This document shows, piece after piece, positions 24,158 through 33,066 of a stretch of DNA of 48,429 bases (position 1 is its first letter; each line of letters opens with the position of its first letter). The DNA lies in NCBI GenBank assembly GCA_019748215.1, contig JAIEPV010000167.1, positions 1 to 48,429 of the forward strand, given 5' to 3'. The notes beneath the pieces were generated by a model. The model was not told the origin of the DNA. It saw nothing but the letters and a program-made list of their open reading frames with translations, and searched no databases. This DNA comes from Hyphomicrobium sp. (lineage in GTDB: Bacteria > Pseudomonadota > Alphaproteobacteria > Rhizobiales > Hyphomicrobiaceae). The position numbers and the translations under genes are program-made.

Positions 24158-25032
24158 CAACTCACGAACCGATGATCGCGCCACTGGCCTCGCTGCTTGT
24201 CGAAGATGCTGTGCGAATGGCATTGGCAGAGGATCTGGGCCTGCAAGGCGACATCACCACCAACGCGACGGTCGCGGCCAATTCCATCGCAACAGCTGTA
24301 ATCGCCGCGCGGGCCGGTGGCGTCGTCTCAGGCGTCGATGTTGCCGCTGCCGCATATAAGATGCTCGACAGCGATGTTGTGGTCGAAATTTTAGCCGCCG
24401 ACGGCACGGTCATCGGCGCGGGCCGAACAATTGCGCAAGTGCGTGGCCAAGCACGCGCGCTGCTCACCGCCGAGCGGGTCGCATTGAACTTCATGGGGCG
24501 GATGTCGGGCATCGCCACCGTGACACGGCGCTACGTCGACGCCGTCGCCAACACGTCGGCGAAAATCGTAGACACACGAAAGACGACGCCCGGCCTGCGT
24601 GCGTTCGAAAAATATGCCGTGCGCTGCGGCGGTGGCCAAAACCACCGATCCGGCCTGTTCGATGCAGTGCTAATCAAAGACAATCATATTGTCGCTGCCG
24701 GTGGCCTGACCATGGCGATCGAACGGGCACGATCGGCGGCTGGCCACATGGTCAAAATCGAAGTCGAGGTCGATACGCTGGACCAGCTCGATCACGTTCT
24801 TCGCCACAAGGTTGATGCCGTTCTGCTCGATAACATGACGCTCGCGCAGCTTCGCGAGGCCGTGCGGCTGGTCGCTGGCCGGTGCATCACCGAAGCTTCT
24901 GGCGGGGTCACGCTCGAGACTGTTCGCGCGATTGCCGAAACCGGAGTTGATATGATCTCGGTCGGCGCGTTGACGCATTCGGCACCGGTCCTTGACCTCG
25001 GGCTTGACTTTGAAGCCGCCTCAACCCACTGA
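24154..25032 (+). CDS. nadC: Nicotinate-nucleotide diphosphorylase (carboxylating), quinolinate phosphoribosyltransferase
   Basis: A 292-residue enzyme that joins quinolinate with PRPP to nicotinate mononucleotide, releasing CO2. Visible blocks are [106 protein letters not shown] and [13 protein letters not shown]. All basic residues of the phosphate and quinolinate pockets seem present. I use GTG 24154, whose GTGA overlap with the nadB stop implies coupled translation; a TTG at 24145 and an ATG at 24172 are alternatives. It closes the nadABC operon; only a weak 6-bp stem (TGACGG/CCGTCA) follows. Confidence 0.95.
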   Translation: MTTHEPMIAPLASLLVEDAVRMALAEDLGLQGDITTNATVAANSIATAVIAARAGGVVSGVDVAAAAYKMLDSDVVVEILAADGTVIGAGRTIAQVRGQARALLTAERVALNFMGRMSGIATVTRRYVDAVANTSAKIVDTRKTTPGLRAFEKYAVRCGGGQNHRSGLFDAVLIKDNHIVAAGGLTMAIERARSAAGHMVKIEVEVDTLDQLDHVLRHKVDAVLLDNMTLAQLREAVRLVAGRCITEASGGVTLETVRAIAETGVDMISVGALTHSAPVLDLGLDFEAASTH

Positions 25033-25172
25033 CGGGCCAGATTTTTCCGTCACATTAGCCTGCAACCGCTTTCGCCTTACTTGCACCGCACGCGCGCTGC
25101 CATGCTACACTCGATAGTCGAAGAACATTGAGACCTGACAGGCCTATGACTCCCACCACAAGCGAGGCCGTG

Positions 25173-25391
25173 ATGCAGTGGATCGTGATCTGGGGCTTGT
25201 CCTCGATCTGCGCCGCCGGGCTAGCGGCAGTTTTTGCAGGTCAAAAAAACAGAAACTATTCGGTGTGGATGGCGTGGTGCTTTTTGTTTCCGCCGCTCAT
25301 CATCTGGCTGATGCTGATGCCGGCCAACAAAGGTCCGCGTCCGCACCAGCCCAAGCTCGATGATCTCGATCGCGATGGCGGACCATTTTAG
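25173..25391 (+). CDS. Small hypothetical protein with two membrane segments (72 aa)
   Basis: The 72-residue protein has two hydrophobic helices: MQWIVIWGLSSICAAGLAAV and, after a polar loop (GQKNRNYS), WMAWCFLFPPLIIWLMLMPA. A charged cytosolic-type tail ends in LDDLDRDGGPF. GAGG (25164-25167) sits five bases ahead of ATG 25173; in-frame starts at 25128 and 25146 are possible but poorer. It lies between nadC and the convergent ppdK gene. No family is recognised. Confidence 0.6.
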   Translation: MQWIVIWGLSSICAAGLAAVFAGQKNRNYSVWMAWCFLFPPLIIWLMLMPANKGPRPHQPKLDDLDRDGGPF

Positions 25392-25446
25392 GCGGCTGCC
25401 TTTGAACCATGCATTCTGCACGTCGCGATAAGCCCACGGCGCATCG

Positions 25447-28164
25447 TCATTGACCCGACGCATCCGGCTCAGACATCCGCGCACGGATCGCCGCCTGCGC
25501 CGCCGACAACCGCGCGACGGGCACCCGATACGGCGAACAAGAAATATAGTCCAAGCCGACACTCTCGAAAAACGCGATCGAGCGCGGATCGCCGCCGTGC
25601 TCGCCACAAATTCCGAGCTTGATGTTTGGTTTGACGGCACGCCCGCGCTCAACGCCGATTTTTACCAGTTCGCCGACACCCGCCGTGTCGATGGAGACAA
25701 ATGGATCGACGGCAATGATTTCGTGTTCGAGATAGTTCGAAAGGATTGGCGCTGCGTCATCGCGTGAAAGCCCGAGCGCTGTCTGCGTCAAATCATTGGT
25801 GCCGAACGAGAAGAAATCAGCGCCCTCGTCACCCATCGCAATATCGCCAGCGCGCAAAGCCGCACGAGGCAATTCGATCATGGTGCCGATGTCGTAGGCG
25901 AGCGTGACACCGCTCTCTTTTTCAACCGCCTCCGCGACAGTTTTGATCACGGCGCGCAAGATGTCGAACTCCCGGCGATAGCCGACGAACGGGATCATGA
26001 CCTCCGGCCGCACCGGCTTGCCGGTCTTTTGTCCGGCGCGGATCGCGGCCTCGAAAATCGCCCGGGCCTGCATGGCCGTGACCTCGGGGAACTTCAGTGC
26101 CAAGCGGCATCCACGAAAGCCGAGCATCGGATTGACTTCTTCGAGCTCGGCGACGCGGGCCTTCAGCCGTCCAAGATCCATGCCGAGCGCGGCGGCGACC
26201 TGCGCCGCTTCACGATCCTCGTGCGGCAGGAACTCGTGCAGCGGCGGATCGAGCAAGCGGATCGTGACGGGCAGGCCGGCCATGATCTCAAACAGCTCTT
26301 CGAAATCCGCCCGTTGCATCGGCAGCAGTTTTTCGAGCGCCGCCAAGCGGCCTTCCTCGCTGTCGGCGCAGATCATTTCGCGCACGGCGAGAATCCGGCC
26401 CTCTTCGAAAAACATGTGCTCGGTGCGGCACAAGCCGATGCCTTCCGCGCCGAACAGCCGAGCTTGGCGCGCGTCGCGCGGCGTGTCGGCATTACAGCGC
26501 ACCCGCATGCGACGGGTTGCATCAGCCCAGCCCATAATCGTTGCGAATGTCCCGGACAATTGCGGCGGGCGCATTTTCGCCTGCCCCGCGAACACACGGC
26601 CTGTTGCTCCGTCGATGGTGATGATGTCGCCCGAGCGAAACGTCCGCGCGCCGGCCCGCATGATGCCGCCATTGGCATCGATGCGCAGCGTACCTGCGCC
26701 AGACACACAGGGCCGCCCCATCCCGCGCGCGACGACGGCCGCGTGCGAAGTCATGCCGCCGCGCGCCGTCAGCACACCGACGGCCGCGTGCATGCCGTGC
26801 ACATCCTCCGGGCTGGTTTCTGCGCGCACCAAGATGACGTCCTTGCCCTTGGCTTTCAGCGCCACGGCCATCTCGGGATGGAAAACGATTTCGCCCGACG
26901 CGGCGCCGGGCGACGCCGGCAGTCCCTTAGCGATCAAATCGTTTTCAGCCGTCGGATCGATGGCGGGATGCAAGAGCTGATCGAGTGCAGCAGGATCAAC
27001 GCGCAGGACTGCCTCATCCTGCGTGATGATGCCTTCGCCGGCCATGTCGGAAGCGATTTTCAGCGCCGCCTCGGTCGTTCGTTTGCCGGATCGCGTCTGC
27101 AACAGCCAAAGCCGGCCGTTTTGGATCGTGAACTCGACGTCCTGCATGTCGCGATAATGGGCTTCGAGTGCGGCGAAAATCTCGACCAGTTCCGCAAACG
27201 CCTTTGGCATCAGCGTCTCGAGCGACTGATCGCTGTCTTTTCCTGCTGCTGCGCGCGTCAATGGTTGCGGTGTGCGGATGCCGGCCACGACGTCCTCGCC
27301 TTGGGCATTGGCGAGATACTCCCCGAACACCTGCTTGTCGCCGTTTGACGGATTGCGCGTAAACGCGACGCCGGTCGCCGAGTGATCGCCCAAGTTTCCA
27401 AACACCATCGCCTGCACCGTTACCGCGGTACCCCAAGCGTCAGGAATATCGTGGAGGCGGCGATACGTGACCGCGCGCGGGTTCTTCCATGAGTTGAGAA
27501 CAGCGGCGATGGCGCCCCATAACTGTTCCGCCGTATCTTGCGGGAACGGCGCCCCATACTCGCGTTGAATCGCCGCCTTGTAGTCGGCGATGATCTCACG
27601 CCAGGCCTCGGCGTCGAGGTCGGTATCGGCGGCAAAGCCGTTCAGGTTTTTGAAGTTTTCAAGAATGTCTTCGAAAGCGCCGTGATCAACGCCGAGCACG
27701 ACGTCGCCGTACATCTGGATAAAGCGCCGGTAGCTGTCGAATGCGAAACGGGCGTCGCCCGTCAACTCGGCCAGGCCCTCGACCGTTTTGTCGTTGAGAC
27801 CTAGATTGAGGATCGTGTCCATCATGCCGGGCATCGAGGCGCGAGATCCCGACCGCACCGACACGAGTAGAGGTTTCGCCTCATCGCCAAGCCGGGCACC
27901 GACGGTATCGCCGATCGCATCCAACGCTGTCATGACGTCATCGCGCAGTGTTCCGGGTAGCGCCGTGCCGGCTTCGAAAAACGCGGCGCTGACATCGGTC
28001 GTAATCGTGAAGCCGGGCGGCACCGGTAGCCCAAGGCGCGCCATCTCGGCGAGATTGGCACCCTTGCCACCGAGCAATTCGGACATGCTGGCATCGCCAT
28101 CGGCCGCGCCCGGCGCGAAGGCGTAGACCCATTTCTTTTTGCTGTCCGAGCTTGGCTGTGGCAT
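25447..28164 (-). CDS. ppdK: Pyruvate, phosphate dikinase
   Basis: A 905-residue enzyme interconverting pyruvate + ATP + phosphate with PEP + AMP + PPi. The N-terminal ATP-grasp domain begins WVYAFAPGAADGD, then LLGGKGANLAEMARLGLPVP and SVRSGSRASMPGMMDTILNL. The central swivelling domain carries the phosphorylated His in TARGGMTSHAAVVARGMGRP. The C-terminal PEP/pyruvate TIM barrel has GIGLCRTEHMFFE, NPMLGFRGCRL, FFSFGTNDLTQTALGLSRDD and the catalytic Cys of GICGEHGGDP. GGAGGTG just before ATG 28164 fixes the start; an in-frame start at 28218 is rejected. Length is normal. It is divergent from the M20 peptidase gene and would let carbon flow from pyruvate to PEP reversibly. Confidence 0.96.
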   Translation of the reverse strand: MPQPSSDSKKKWVYAFAPGAADGDASMSELLGGKGANLAEMARLGLPVPPGFTITTDVSAAFFEAGTALPGTLRDDVMTALDAIGDTVGARLGDEAKPLLVSVRSGSRASMPGMMDTILNLGLNDKTVEGLAELTGDARFAFDSYRRFIQMYGDVVLGVDHGAFEDILENFKNLNGFAADTDLDAEAWREIIADYKAAIQREYGAPFPQDTAEQLWGAIAAVLNSWKNPRAVTYRRLHDIPDAWGTAVTVQAMVFGNLGDHSATGVAFTRNPSNGDKQVFGEYLANAQGEDVVAGIRTPQPLTRAAAGKDSDQSLETLMPKAFAELVEIFAALEAHYRDMQDVEFTIQNGRLWLLQTRSGKRTTEAALKIASDMAGEGIITQDEAVLRVDPAALDQLLHPAIDPTAENDLIAKGLPASPGAASGEIVFHPEMAVALKAKGKDVILVRAETSPEDVHGMHAAVGVLTARGGMTSHAAVVARGMGRPCVSGAGTLRIDANGGIMRAGARTFRSGDIITIDGATGRVFAGQAKMRPPQLSGTFATIMGWADATRRMRVRCNADTPRDARQARLFGAEGIGLCRTEHMFFEEGRILAVREMICADSEEGRLAALEKLLPMQRADFEELFEIMAGLPVTIRLLDPPLHEFLPHEDREAAQVAAALGMDLGRLKARVAELEEVNPMLGFRGCRLALKFPEVTAMQARAIFEAAIRAGQKTGKPVRPEVMIPFVGYRREFDILRAVIKTVAEAVEKESGVTLAYDIGTMIELPRAALRAGDIAMGDEGADFFSFGTNDLTQTALGLSRDDAAPILSNYLEHEIIAVDPFVSIDTAGVGELVKIGVERGRAVKPNIKLGICGEHGGDPRSIAFFESVGLDYISCSPYRVPVARLSAAQAAIRARMSEPDASGQ

Positions 28165-28345
28165 CACACCTCCGGCGCGACCGGGCGGCTTATGATCCAA
28201 CGCCGGGCCTCGTGCCATAGCAGCGAAAGCGGGGCATTCCTAGGGGAGGAGCGCGCAACGCAATCGAGATCAGCGATGGCCAGCGACGACCTCAGTGGCG
28301 GCCAGCGGATACCAACCCAACACCAAAGCCGGATACGGACCAGAC

Positions 28346-29770
28346 ATGAGCGATCTCGCCAAAGTTCTCGACACGCTTGGCCAATCGAAGCAAGCGGGGC
28401 TCGATCGACTGTTTGAATTTCTGCGCATTGCCAGCGTATCGACCGACCCGTCGTTCAAGGCGAATTGTCAGGCAGCGGCGGACTGGTGCAAAGCTACGCT
28501 GCTCGATATCGGGTTTGCGCACGCCGAAGTCATCGCGACCTCGGGCCATCCGATGGTCGTCGCGCACGATCGCCTCGAACGCCCAGCTGGCATGCCGCAC
28601 GTGCTGTTTTATGGCCATTATGATGTTCAGCCGGCCGATCCGATCGAGTTGTGGACGTCGCCACCGTTCGAGCCGCGATTGGCGAGCGAGCCCGGCAACG
28701 GCGAAGTCGTCATTGCGCGCGGAGCGGAAGACAACAAGGGTCAGTTGATGACCTTCTTTGAAGCGGCCCGCGCGTGGAAGACCGTGGCCGGCGAACTACC
28801 GATTGCTGTCTCGGTGCTGATCGAGGGCGAAGAGGAGTGCGGTTCGCCATCGCTTCCCGAGTTTCTCCGCCAGCACGGCGACAAGCTGAAAGCCGATCTG
28901 GTGCTCGTCTGTGATACCGGCCAGTGGGATCGGGAAACGCCGGCCATTACCACCATGCTACGCGGACTGGCCGGCGACGAACTGGTCATCACCGGGCCAA
29001 ATCGCGATTTGCATTCGGGCATCTATGGTGGACCCGTCACAAATCCGATTCGGGTGCTGGCAAAGGTCATGGCGGCGCTTCATGACGACGCGGGACGCAT
29101 TGCGGCGCCTGGTTTTTATGACGGCGTCAAAGAACCTTCAGTTGATCAAATGGCTCAGTGGCAGAGCCTTGGCCTACGCGCCGATGCATTTCTCGGCGCA
29201 GTTGGGCTGACGACGTCTGCCGGTGAAAAAGATCGCTCGGTTATCGAACAGCTTTGGTCGAGGCCGACGCTCGAGTTCAACGGCGTCACTGGCGGCTATC
29301 AAGGAGTCGGGTCAAAAACCGTGATCCCGGCGAAAGCGTCAGTTAAAATCACCTGCCGCCTGGTGCCTGGCCAGGACGCCGACCGGGCCATGCAAGCGGT
29401 CCGCGATTACGTGGCCACTGTGCTGCCACCTGATTGCACGGCGACTTGGCTTGGCAGTCGCGGGTCAGGGGCCATCATGTTCGATACCGAGGCGCCCGCC
29501 ATGCGCGCGGCGGCAAAAGCGCTGCACGACGAATGGGGCAAGCCGGCCGTACTCATGGGCTGCGGCGCTTCGATCCCGATCGTGTCGTCGTTCAGAGATG
29601 CGCTCGGCATGGACAGCCTGCTGGTCGGTTTCGGCCTTGACGACGACCGCATCCACTCTCCGAATGAAAAATACAACATCACCAGCTTCGTCAAAGGTGC
29701 GAGAAGTTGGGCGCGCATCCTGCAAGCCTTTTCTGAAACAGCCGGCGCGACGGCTGCAAAATCATCGTGA
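28346..29770 (+). CDS. M20/M25/M40 family metallo-dipeptidase
   Basis: A 474-residue zinc peptidase-type hydrolase. The metal and catalytic residues sit in [20 protein letters not shown] (His, Asp), [17 protein letters not shown] (bridging Asp), [14 protein letters not shown] (catalytic and ligand Glu), VCDTGQWD (Asp) and [10 protein letters not shown] (C-terminal His, Glu). The lid domain contains [13 protein letters not shown] and [20 protein letters not shown]. This architecture fits CNDP-type dipeptidases, such as carnosine dipeptidase-like enzymes, better than the shorter ArgE/DapE types. No signal peptide, so it is cytosolic. The start is ATG 28346 ([18 protein letters not shown]); an in-frame start at 28295 is weaker. 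Confidence 0.9.
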   Translation: MSDLAKVLDTLGQSKQAGLDRLFEFLRIASVSTDPSFKANCQAAADWCKATLLDIGFAHAEVIATSGHPMVVAHDRLERPAGMPHVLFYGHYDVQPADPIELWTSPPFEPRLASEPGNGEVVIARGAEDNKGQLMTFFEAARAWKTVAGELPIAVSVLIEGEEECGSPSLPEFLRQHGDKLKADLVLVCDTGQWDRETPAITTMLRGLAGDELVITGPNRDLHSGIYGGPVTNPIRVLAKVMAALHDDAGRIAAPGFYDGVKEPSVDQMAQWQSLGLRADAFLGAVGLTTSAGEKDRSVIEQLWSRPTLEFNGVTGGYQGVGSKTVIPAKASVKITCRLVPGQDADRAMQAVRDYVATVLPPDCTATWLGSRGSGAIMFDTEAPAMRAAAKALHDEWGKPAVLMGCGASIPIVSSFRDALGMDSLLVGFGLDDDRIHSPNEKYNITSFVKGARSWARILQAFSETAGATAAKSS

Positions 29771-29883
29771 CCATCGGCGGCAAAGCCCGCAGCAGCCATA
29801 ATCGAGATATATAGACCATTGTGTGGACCACAGCCGGCGGCGAACAAATACCGGCGCCGGATTGCAGAGGATAGACGAAGCGG

Positions 29884-30738
29884 ATGCGCGTGACCGGCCG
29901 GACCAAAACCTTCGCGTCGATCCTGGCGGGGTGCATCGTCGTTTGGGCGGCGCACGGCGTGTCACAGGCGCAGCAGCGGTCCCAGTGGCCGAGCGAAACG
30001 TTTAACGAGCGTGAGCAGCGCCAAGGCGATGTCGCCGGTCAGTTCGACTATTACGCCCTCGTGTTGTCCTGGAGCCCGACCTTCTGCTCGAACGCGACCG
30101 CTCGCGACCGGCTACAATGCGACCGGCAGGATGGTCGCCGCTTCGCATTCGTGTTGCATGGGCTTTGGCCGCAGTACGAGCGCGGTTATCCCGGCGATTG
30201 CCGCACCGCGCGCCGGCCGTTCGTGCCGCCCCAACTCATCGACAGCATGCTCGACATCATGCCGAGCCCGGGTCTCGTGACCCATGAATACCGCAAACAT
30301 GGCACCTGTTCGGGGCTCGATCCGCAGTCGTATTTTGCTTTGGCACGGCAGTTGTTCAATCGCGTGCGCATTCCCGAAAAAATGACAAATCCTTTCGAGA
30401 CGCAGAGCTTGGGGCTGGATGAACTGGCGCGCGATTTTCTGCGCGCCAACCCTGGCTTAAAGCCTGAGAACTTTGCGATTGCCTGTTCGGGCGGAAACAA
30501 CGGACGTTTGAAGGAAGTGCGGTTCTGCTTCAGCAAGACCGGCGAGCCGCGCGCTTGTGGCGATAACGAGAACCAGCGGCGGATGTGCTCTGCCAACCAG
30601 GTTTTCGTGCCGCCCGTTCGCTCGACAGCCCGCGACAATGCTCTTGGCGAAAGCCGCAAATCACCGCCGCCAACCGCGAATGATCCGCGCCGTCCGCTGC
30701 CGAACTTCAAGCCACTGGATGGCGCCCGCGGGATTTGA
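29884..30738 (+). CDS. Exported ribonuclease T2 family protein
   Basis: A 284-residue secreted endoribonuclease. A signal peptide (TFASILAGCIVVWAAHGVSQ, cleavage near AQA/Q about residue 30) is followed by FDYYALVLSWSPTFC, the first catalytic block RFAFVLHGLWPQYERG and the second, HEYRKHGTCSGLDPQSYF, with the two active-site histidines and the Glu/Lys pair. At least eight cysteines would form disulfides in the periplasm. A Pro-rich tail of about 45 residues (SPPPTANDPRRPLPNF) lies beyond the fold. T2 enzymes cleave RNA through a 2',3'-cyclic phosphate with little base specificity. It stands alone on the plus strand, 113 bases after the dipeptidase. Confidence 0.93.
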   Translation: MRVTGRTKTFASILAGCIVVWAAHGVSQAQQRSQWPSETFNEREQRQGDVAGQFDYYALVLSWSPTFCSNATARDRLQCDRQDGRRFAFVLHGLWPQYERGYPGDCRTARRPFVPPQLIDSMLDIMPSPGLVTHEYRKHGTCSGLDPQSYFALARQLFNRVRIPEKMTNPFETQSLGLDELARDFLRANPGLKPENFAIACSGGNNGRLKEVRFCFSKTGEPRACGDNENQRRMCSANQVFVPPVRSTARDNALGESRKSPPPTANDPRRPLPNFKPLDGARGI

Positions 30739-30894
30739 GCGCCTCGCGATCTTTGTGCCGGTCACCGCCCGTCTCGTCTGGCCGCGAAACACGGCGTTTG
30801 CGTCAGTGCGCAGTCGTCGAATTGGCGCCACCGAGCATTGGCTATCGGAATTCGGTAAGCCAGGGATCGACTGGCCCTATCTCAAGCCGCGTCT

Positions 30895-30929
30895 CCCAAA
30901 ACAAAACCGGGACCCAATGGGTCCCGGTT
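30895..30929 (-). terminator. Rho-independent terminator of the porin gene
   Basis: A perfect 11-bp stem, AACCGGGACCC (30905-30915) and GGGTCCCGGTT (30919-30929), has the 3-base loop AAT. On the minus strand it is followed by TTTTGTTTT, overlapping the stem foot. It lies 30 bases after the stop of the minus-strand porin gene, an ideal intrinsic terminator. Confidence 0.9.
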
Positions 30930-30958
30930 CGGATGAGTGACTGTGTGTTAGTAGCAGC

Positions 30959-31708
30959 TTATGGGAGTGTGATCTTGGCAGTGAACACGAAGCGCTCTTC
31001 AGCAAGACCCGTGTAGACATCACCCGGGATCGAATCCAGGTCGGTGTCCCAGTAGCGGAAATCGAACGTCCACTTTTCGACGCCGAGCGCCAAGCCAGCG
31101 TTCCAGTAGACGTAGTTATCAGTGAAGTTCGAGAATAACCCGTTGTTACCCGTCTCTTCAGTATAGCCAACACCGCCACTAACTGTCGGCGTAAAGATAC
31201 CGACTTCCGGAAGCACGTAAGCCAACGAACCTTCAATCGTGTAAGTTTCGCCGTAGTTGTCGGTTTCAGGCGTGTAGTAAAAAATTGCCCCGCCGGTCAA
31301 ATTCTTAACGACCTCCGTGGAGACACCCGCTTTGAACTCGACGTACTCCAGTGAGTCGTCAGCTAACGGGTAGAGGTACCCGATGACCCCGAAGTCGAAG
31401 TTAAACTGGCCAAGTGATGGCTTGTAGCCGGCATAAATATCAAGCTCAGCGGGGCTGAAGCCATCGCCGTCGACATTCGAACCCCAGAAGCCGAGGTAGA
31501 ATTTGCCATACGAGAAATCGATCGAACCCTGCGCCGCTGGGTCTTCACTCGTAAAAGAGAGACCGCGGAAGATGTAATCCGATGTTGCGCCAAGCGTTAA
31601 GCTGTAGCCGAACTCGCGCTCTTCCTCAGCACGGGCCACACTTGAGAATGAAAGGGCGGTTACCGCAACCAACCCGACTAGTGCCAGACCGCTCTTGATC
31701 ATTGTCAT
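30959..31708 (-). CDS. TorF family putative outer-membrane porin
   Basis: A 249-residue predicted beta-barrel. The signal peptide (LALVGLVAVTALSFSSVARA, cleavage before EEERE) is followed by YSLTLGATSDYIFRGLSFTS, EDPAAQGSIDFSYGKFYLGF and ELDIYAGYKPSLG. The barrel continues with alternating aromatic strands and ends in RFVFTAKITLP, all as in TIGR02001/TorF-like proteins. These porins are widespread in Proteobacteria; their substrates are largely unknown. GGGGAAAA lies about eight bases before ATG 31708 (a second ATG two codons on is an alternative). It is followed by a strong terminator and preceded by a long intergenic region, so it is probably monocistronic and well expressed. Its base use is less GC-rich than its neighbours', as highly expressed porin genes often show. 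Confidence 0.85.
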   Translation of the reverse strand: MTMIKSGLALVGLVAVTALSFSSVARAEEEREFGYSLTLGATSDYIFRGLSFTSEDPAAQGSIDFSYGKFYLGFWGSNVDGDGFSPAELDIYAGYKPSLGQFNFDFGVIGYLYPLADDSLEYVEFKAGVSTEVVKNLTGGAIFYYTPETDNYGETYTIEGSLAYVLPEVGIFTPTVSGGVGYTEETGNNGLFSNFTDNYVYWNAGLALGVEKWTFDFRYWDTDLDSIPGDVYTGLAEERFVFTAKITLP

Positions 31709-32110
31709 GTTTACGTTTTCCCCGTGCCGGACCGCCGCAATATGCGCAGCCCCCCAAAATCCGTTACGAGTCGTGTCGCACCTAGATTTATAAAACCGGT
31801 TTCACGCCGCGCACTCAAGAAGTTCCACACGCCGAGCAGTGACTTGAGAGAGTGCTGTCACATGTCGGCAACGGTGCCGGTAAAACGGGCCCGCAAAGTT
31901 GCCAAACTGCCTCGTCCTTGGGCACAAAATCCCGCACCGTCGGCGCCGGTATGAGCATTATTAAGATTCGCGCCGGCCGCTTTTGGGCCATGGCCTGACT
32001 CGACGACAGGCGAATTCCTGACGCACGACGAATCCGGTGTTGCCGTGCCACACTCGATGCCGGGAGCCCCCCCCCGACAGTCGTTCAAACCCGTCAACCT
32101 CAGGATCGAT
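31709..32110. other. 402-bp divergent intergenic region, porin and SDR genes
   Basis: I see no supportable gene. It holds a 10-bp palindrome AAACCGGTTT near 31793-31802 in an AT-rich patch upstream of the porin gene, a candidate regulator site, and a run of nine C (32067-32075) about 35 bases before the SDR start. Promoters for both flanking genes should lie here but none is clear. Confidence 0.45.
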
Positions 32111-32854
32111 ATGACATCCGCCTCATCTGCGACACGCCCGACGGCCTTGATTACGGGGGCGGCAAGGCGGATCGGTCGCGCCATTGCACTCGATTTGGCC
32201 GAGCACGGGTGGAACATCGCTCTGCACTATCGCAAATCCGCCGATGACGCCGAGCGCCTTATCAGCGAAATCGAGGCCTTGGGGGCAAAAGCCGCCTCGT
32301 TCGACGCCGACTTGGCCGATTTCAATGCGCTCGAACCGCTGCTGGCCCGGGTCGCTGCCAAGCTTGGCGCGGCGACGTGCCTTGTCAACAACGCCTCCGA
32401 GTTTCAGCGCGATAGCGTCCAGAGTGTCGACCAAGACGTTTGGGACACACATCTCGACGTCAATCTCAAAGCACCCGTGTTCCTCGCCCAGGCCATGGTT
32501 CGCCACCTCCCGGATGGCGCCGATGGCAACATCATCAACATCATCGATCAGCGCGTCTGGAAGCTGACACCCGATTTTTTCTCGTACACGATTTCTAAAG
32601 CGGGTCTTTGGACTGCCACTCAGACACTGGCGCAAGGTTTAGCGCCGCGCGTGCGCGTCAACGCCATCGGTCCGGGGCCTGTGCTGCGCAGCGTGCATCA
32701 GAGCGACGACGAATTCGCCGCCGAAACGTTGTCGACGCTTTTGAAGACCGGCCCAACGCCGCAGGAGATCGCCGCAGCCGTGCGTTTCATTTTGTCATCG
32801 CCATCGATGACGGGGCAAATGATCGCTCTCGACGGTGGACAACATCTGATGTGA
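32111..32854 (+). CDS. SDR family oxidoreductase, pteridine-reductase/FolM-like
   Basis: A 247-residue short-chain dehydrogenase. The cofactor loop reads ALITGAARRIGRAIALDLAE; the Arg pair in TGAARRIG, instead of the usual TGxxxGIG, is the feature shared with pteridine reductases and FolM-type dihydromonapterin reductases and favours NADPH. It also shows LVNNASEFQRDS and the active-site SYTISKAGLWTATQTLA (Tyr-x3-Lys), NAIGPGPVLRSVHQS, and the terminal GQMIALDGGQHLM. The start is ATG 32111 (MTSASSATRPTALITG). A role in reducing a pterin is a reasonable guess; no folate gene is adjacent, so it is unproven. Confidence 0.85.
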   Translation: MTSASSATRPTALITGAARRIGRAIALDLAEHGWNIALHYRKSADDAERLISEIEALGAKAASFDADLADFNALEPLLARVAAKLGAATCLVNNASEFQRDSVQSVDQDVWDTHLDVNLKAPVFLAQAMVRHLPDGADGNIINIIDQRVWKLTPDFFSYTISKAGLWTATQTLAQGLAPRVRVNAIGPGPVLRSVHQSDDEFAAETLSTLLKTGPTPQEIAAAVRFILSSPSMTGQMIALDGGQHLM

Positions 32855-33066
32855 GGCGAATACCAAGCTGCTTGAATGGTCGCGCGTGGCCAACATCCGC
32901 CGGTTGCGCCCGCCGCAAAGCTTCCCCATCCGCTTCTCATTGCTGCCCCATTACGCGCTCATCGTCGCGATTGAGCCACGGGGGCTCGGTCAATACTTTT
33001 TTAACGTTAAGCGTCTACGAACATTAATTGTTCAGTAGGGCGCTCATCGAGGGGTGCCGCGTCATT

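Noticed and set aside
25023-25052. TGACGG/CCGTCA pair after nadC
   Set aside because: Six pairs around an 11-base loop, T-run inside the loop; a weak terminator at best.
30735-31016. Plus-strand frame over the porin terminator
   Set aside because: It runs through the clear stem-loop terminator and into the antisense of the porin gene.
32067-32075. Run of nine C bases before the SDR gene
   Set aside because: A homopolymer outside a coding frame; could be phase-variable but nothing supports it, and it may be a sequencing artefact.
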